Shown here: in pieces, positions 5,577-6,697 of the stretch
Layout: each line of letters starts with the position of its first letter
Numbering within the stretch: the first letter of the stretch is position 1
Source of the DNA: an uncultured Oscillospiraceae bacterium
GTDB lineage: Bacteria > Bacillota > Clostridia > Oscillospirales > Acutalibacteraceae
DNA length: 6,697 nt
Direction of reading: 5' to 3'
Assembly (NCBI GenBank): GCA_900555705.1
Contig: USLV01000074.1
Span: 1-6,697 of the forward strand
Position numbers and translations under genes: made by a program
Notes under the pieces: generated by a model
The model's database searches: none
The model's input: the letters and a program-made list of their open reading frames with translations, nothing else
What the model was told of the DNA's origin: nothing

Positions 5577-6697
5577 TCAGAATGCATACGTTTGCAGTGC
5601 CGTCAGCCCCAGCACCAGGGCCTCGTCCTTCAGCGTGGTTACCATCAGCCCGTCCCCCGGCACCTCGCGATTCGCCGCCAACGAGCCGTCCGCAACCTGA
5701 TAAAGACGGGTCGCGGTCAGCAGATAAAATCCATCCTCCGCCTTCGCCAGATGTCGGAAATCCCCCTCAAATGCGGCGGTGCCGATCACAGTTCCACCGG
5801 CATCCGTCAACAGCAGCTCGCCGTCTTCATTTGCACCATAATGCCGCAACGCCAGTGCAATTCCCTTGTCGCCTACCGCATAGCCGAGCAACTCGCGATC
5901 CGCATAGGACACCGGTACACAGGCGGGATTCTCTGCATCCGCCGTGAACAGCCAGCAGGCGGTATCGCCGACCGCTGCCACCTGGCCGTTCGAAAGAAAG
6001 GAGACCGCACAGAGCAGGACGTCTGTCCCGCTGTGGGAGGCAACCGGCTCGGTCGCGCCGCTCTGGATGTCCAGCACCAGCAGCGTGGATTTCATCGCGC
6101 CTTTCTCAGTCGACAATCCAATCACAGCAGCCTGTTTCCCATCCCGCCGCAGCGCGACATCCGTCGCCATCAGCTCGGTGCTGTACCAGTGGAATATCTC
6201 CTTGCCGGTTTTGTCGAACACCACCATCTCGGAGAGATAGCTTTTGGTCGAGGCGGTCACCACCGCCACCAGCCCGTCGGGACTGACCGCCACCGATCGG
6301 ATATCGTTGGCAACCGTGCCGCTGAACACCGTCTCCTTGCGGGTCTCGAGCTGGAAGCGTGTGCCGCCGAGCTCCGCCATCAGCAGATAATCCCCCGCTG
6401 TTCGCAGCATCGGGCGGGCATAGGTGTGACTGCGGCGCATGAGCTCCGCGCCATTGGCATCCATCAGCAAAAGCGAGGTATCTGTCAGGACGCCGACACC
6501 GGATTTCACCGGCGACAGCGCCACCACCGTGTTGCCGCTGATCGAAACGGGAAAGCCGCTGCCGCCGGTGCCGCCGGTGATTTTCTGATCGATCCAGTCA
6601 AAAAGCTCGGCAGGCGCAAGGGAATCCCAGTTTTTCCAGACCAGCACCCCCATCACCACCAGGGCGGAAACCAGCAGCAGACGGGAGATCAGCAGCC
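5577..6697 (-). CDS. Membrane-anchored DUF5711 / beta-propeller-like protein, 5' end missing
   Basis: The frame is open from the window edge to TGA 5579-5577, giving 372 visible residues with no ribosome-site-supported start, so the N-terminus lies beyond 6697. Visible residues 1-20 (LLISRLLLVSALVVMGVLVW) are a membrane anchor. The rest is a secreted-type repeat domain of about 340 residues with recurrent beta-strand units such as VVALSP, LLLMDANGAEL, VAVSPDGLVAVV, MVVFDKTGKEI and LLLTDAGGTVIGTA, spaced like propeller blades. I recognise this as the DUF5711-type family common in Clostridia; that assignment is from memory of its pattern. No catalytic motif is visible. It probably acts as a scaffold or sensor outside the membrane. 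It is the first visible operon gene and ends 33 bp before the CvpA-like gene. A GTG at 6659 cannot be the true start because it would cut the anchor helix. Confidence 0.82.
   Translation of the reverse strand, partial: LLISRLLLVSALVVMGVLVWKNWDSLAPAELFDWIDQKITGGTGGSGFPVSISGNTVVALSPVKSGVGVLTDTSLLLMDANGAELMRRSHTYARPMLRTAGDYLLMAELGGTRFQLETRKETVFSGTVANDIRSVAVSPDGLVAVVTASTKSYLSEMVVFDKTGKEIFHWYSTELMATDVALRRDGKQAAVIGLSTEKGAMKSTLLVLDIQSGATEPVASHSGTDVLLCAVSFLSNGQVAAVGDTACWLFTADAENPACVPVSYADRELLGYAVGDKGIALALRHYGANEDGELLLTDAGGTVIGTAAFEGDFRHLAKAEDGFYLLTATRLYQVADGSLAANREVPGDGLMVTTLKDEALVLGLTALQTYAF

Overview
The window looks like the end of a shotgun-assembled contig from a fairly GC-rich low-GC-phylum relative, most likely an anaerobic Clostridia member of the Oscillospiraceae/Ruminococcaceae type. 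The grounds are strong AAGGAGG-type ribosome sites, sigma-A-like promoters, a ClpE/ClpC-type AAA+ unfoldase with an N-terminal zinc finger, CvpA-family membrane proteins and a DUF5711-type protein, a combination I associate with gut Clostridia. The taxonomic call is an inference. Bases 1-32 are not genomic: they are the Illumina Nextera (Tn5) read-1 adapter minus its first T, so real sequence starts at about base 33.

Left part (33-1152). A truncated minus-strand reading frame (33-136) runs into the adapter. A 163-bp divergent spacer (137-299) holds an A/T hairpin, an extended -10 promoter with an inverted repeat across its -10/start region, and a strong Shine-Dalgarno site. It drives a 119-aa cysteine-motif (CxCxxC) protein (300-659) of unknown function. 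A second, near-consensus sigma-A promoter (676-704) drives a 126-aa XRE regulator (730-1110) whose C-terminus is a hydrophobic hairpin, so it is probably a membrane-tethered transcription factor. A perfect 15-bp stem terminator (1118-1152) closes this gene and also serves the convergent operon on the other strand, overlapping the stop codon of its last gene.

Right part (1151-6697). Five tightly spaced minus-strand genes are read right to left: a membrane-anchored DUF5711/beta-propeller-like protein (cut by the window edge), a divergent CvpA-like four-helix membrane protein, a clearer CvpA-family protein, a CDP-alcohol phosphatidyltransferase (phospholipid synthesis), and a zinc-finger Clp unfoldase. 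Spacers are 33, 74, 42 and 5 bp. The 74-bp spacer holds an internal extended -10 promoter that could uncouple the last three genes from the first two. Membrane proteins, a lipid-synthesis enzyme and a protein-quality-control unfoldase together suggest envelope biogenesis or proteostasis, but the sequence does not prove a joint function. I saw no tRNA, rRNA, CRISPR array or insertion sequence.
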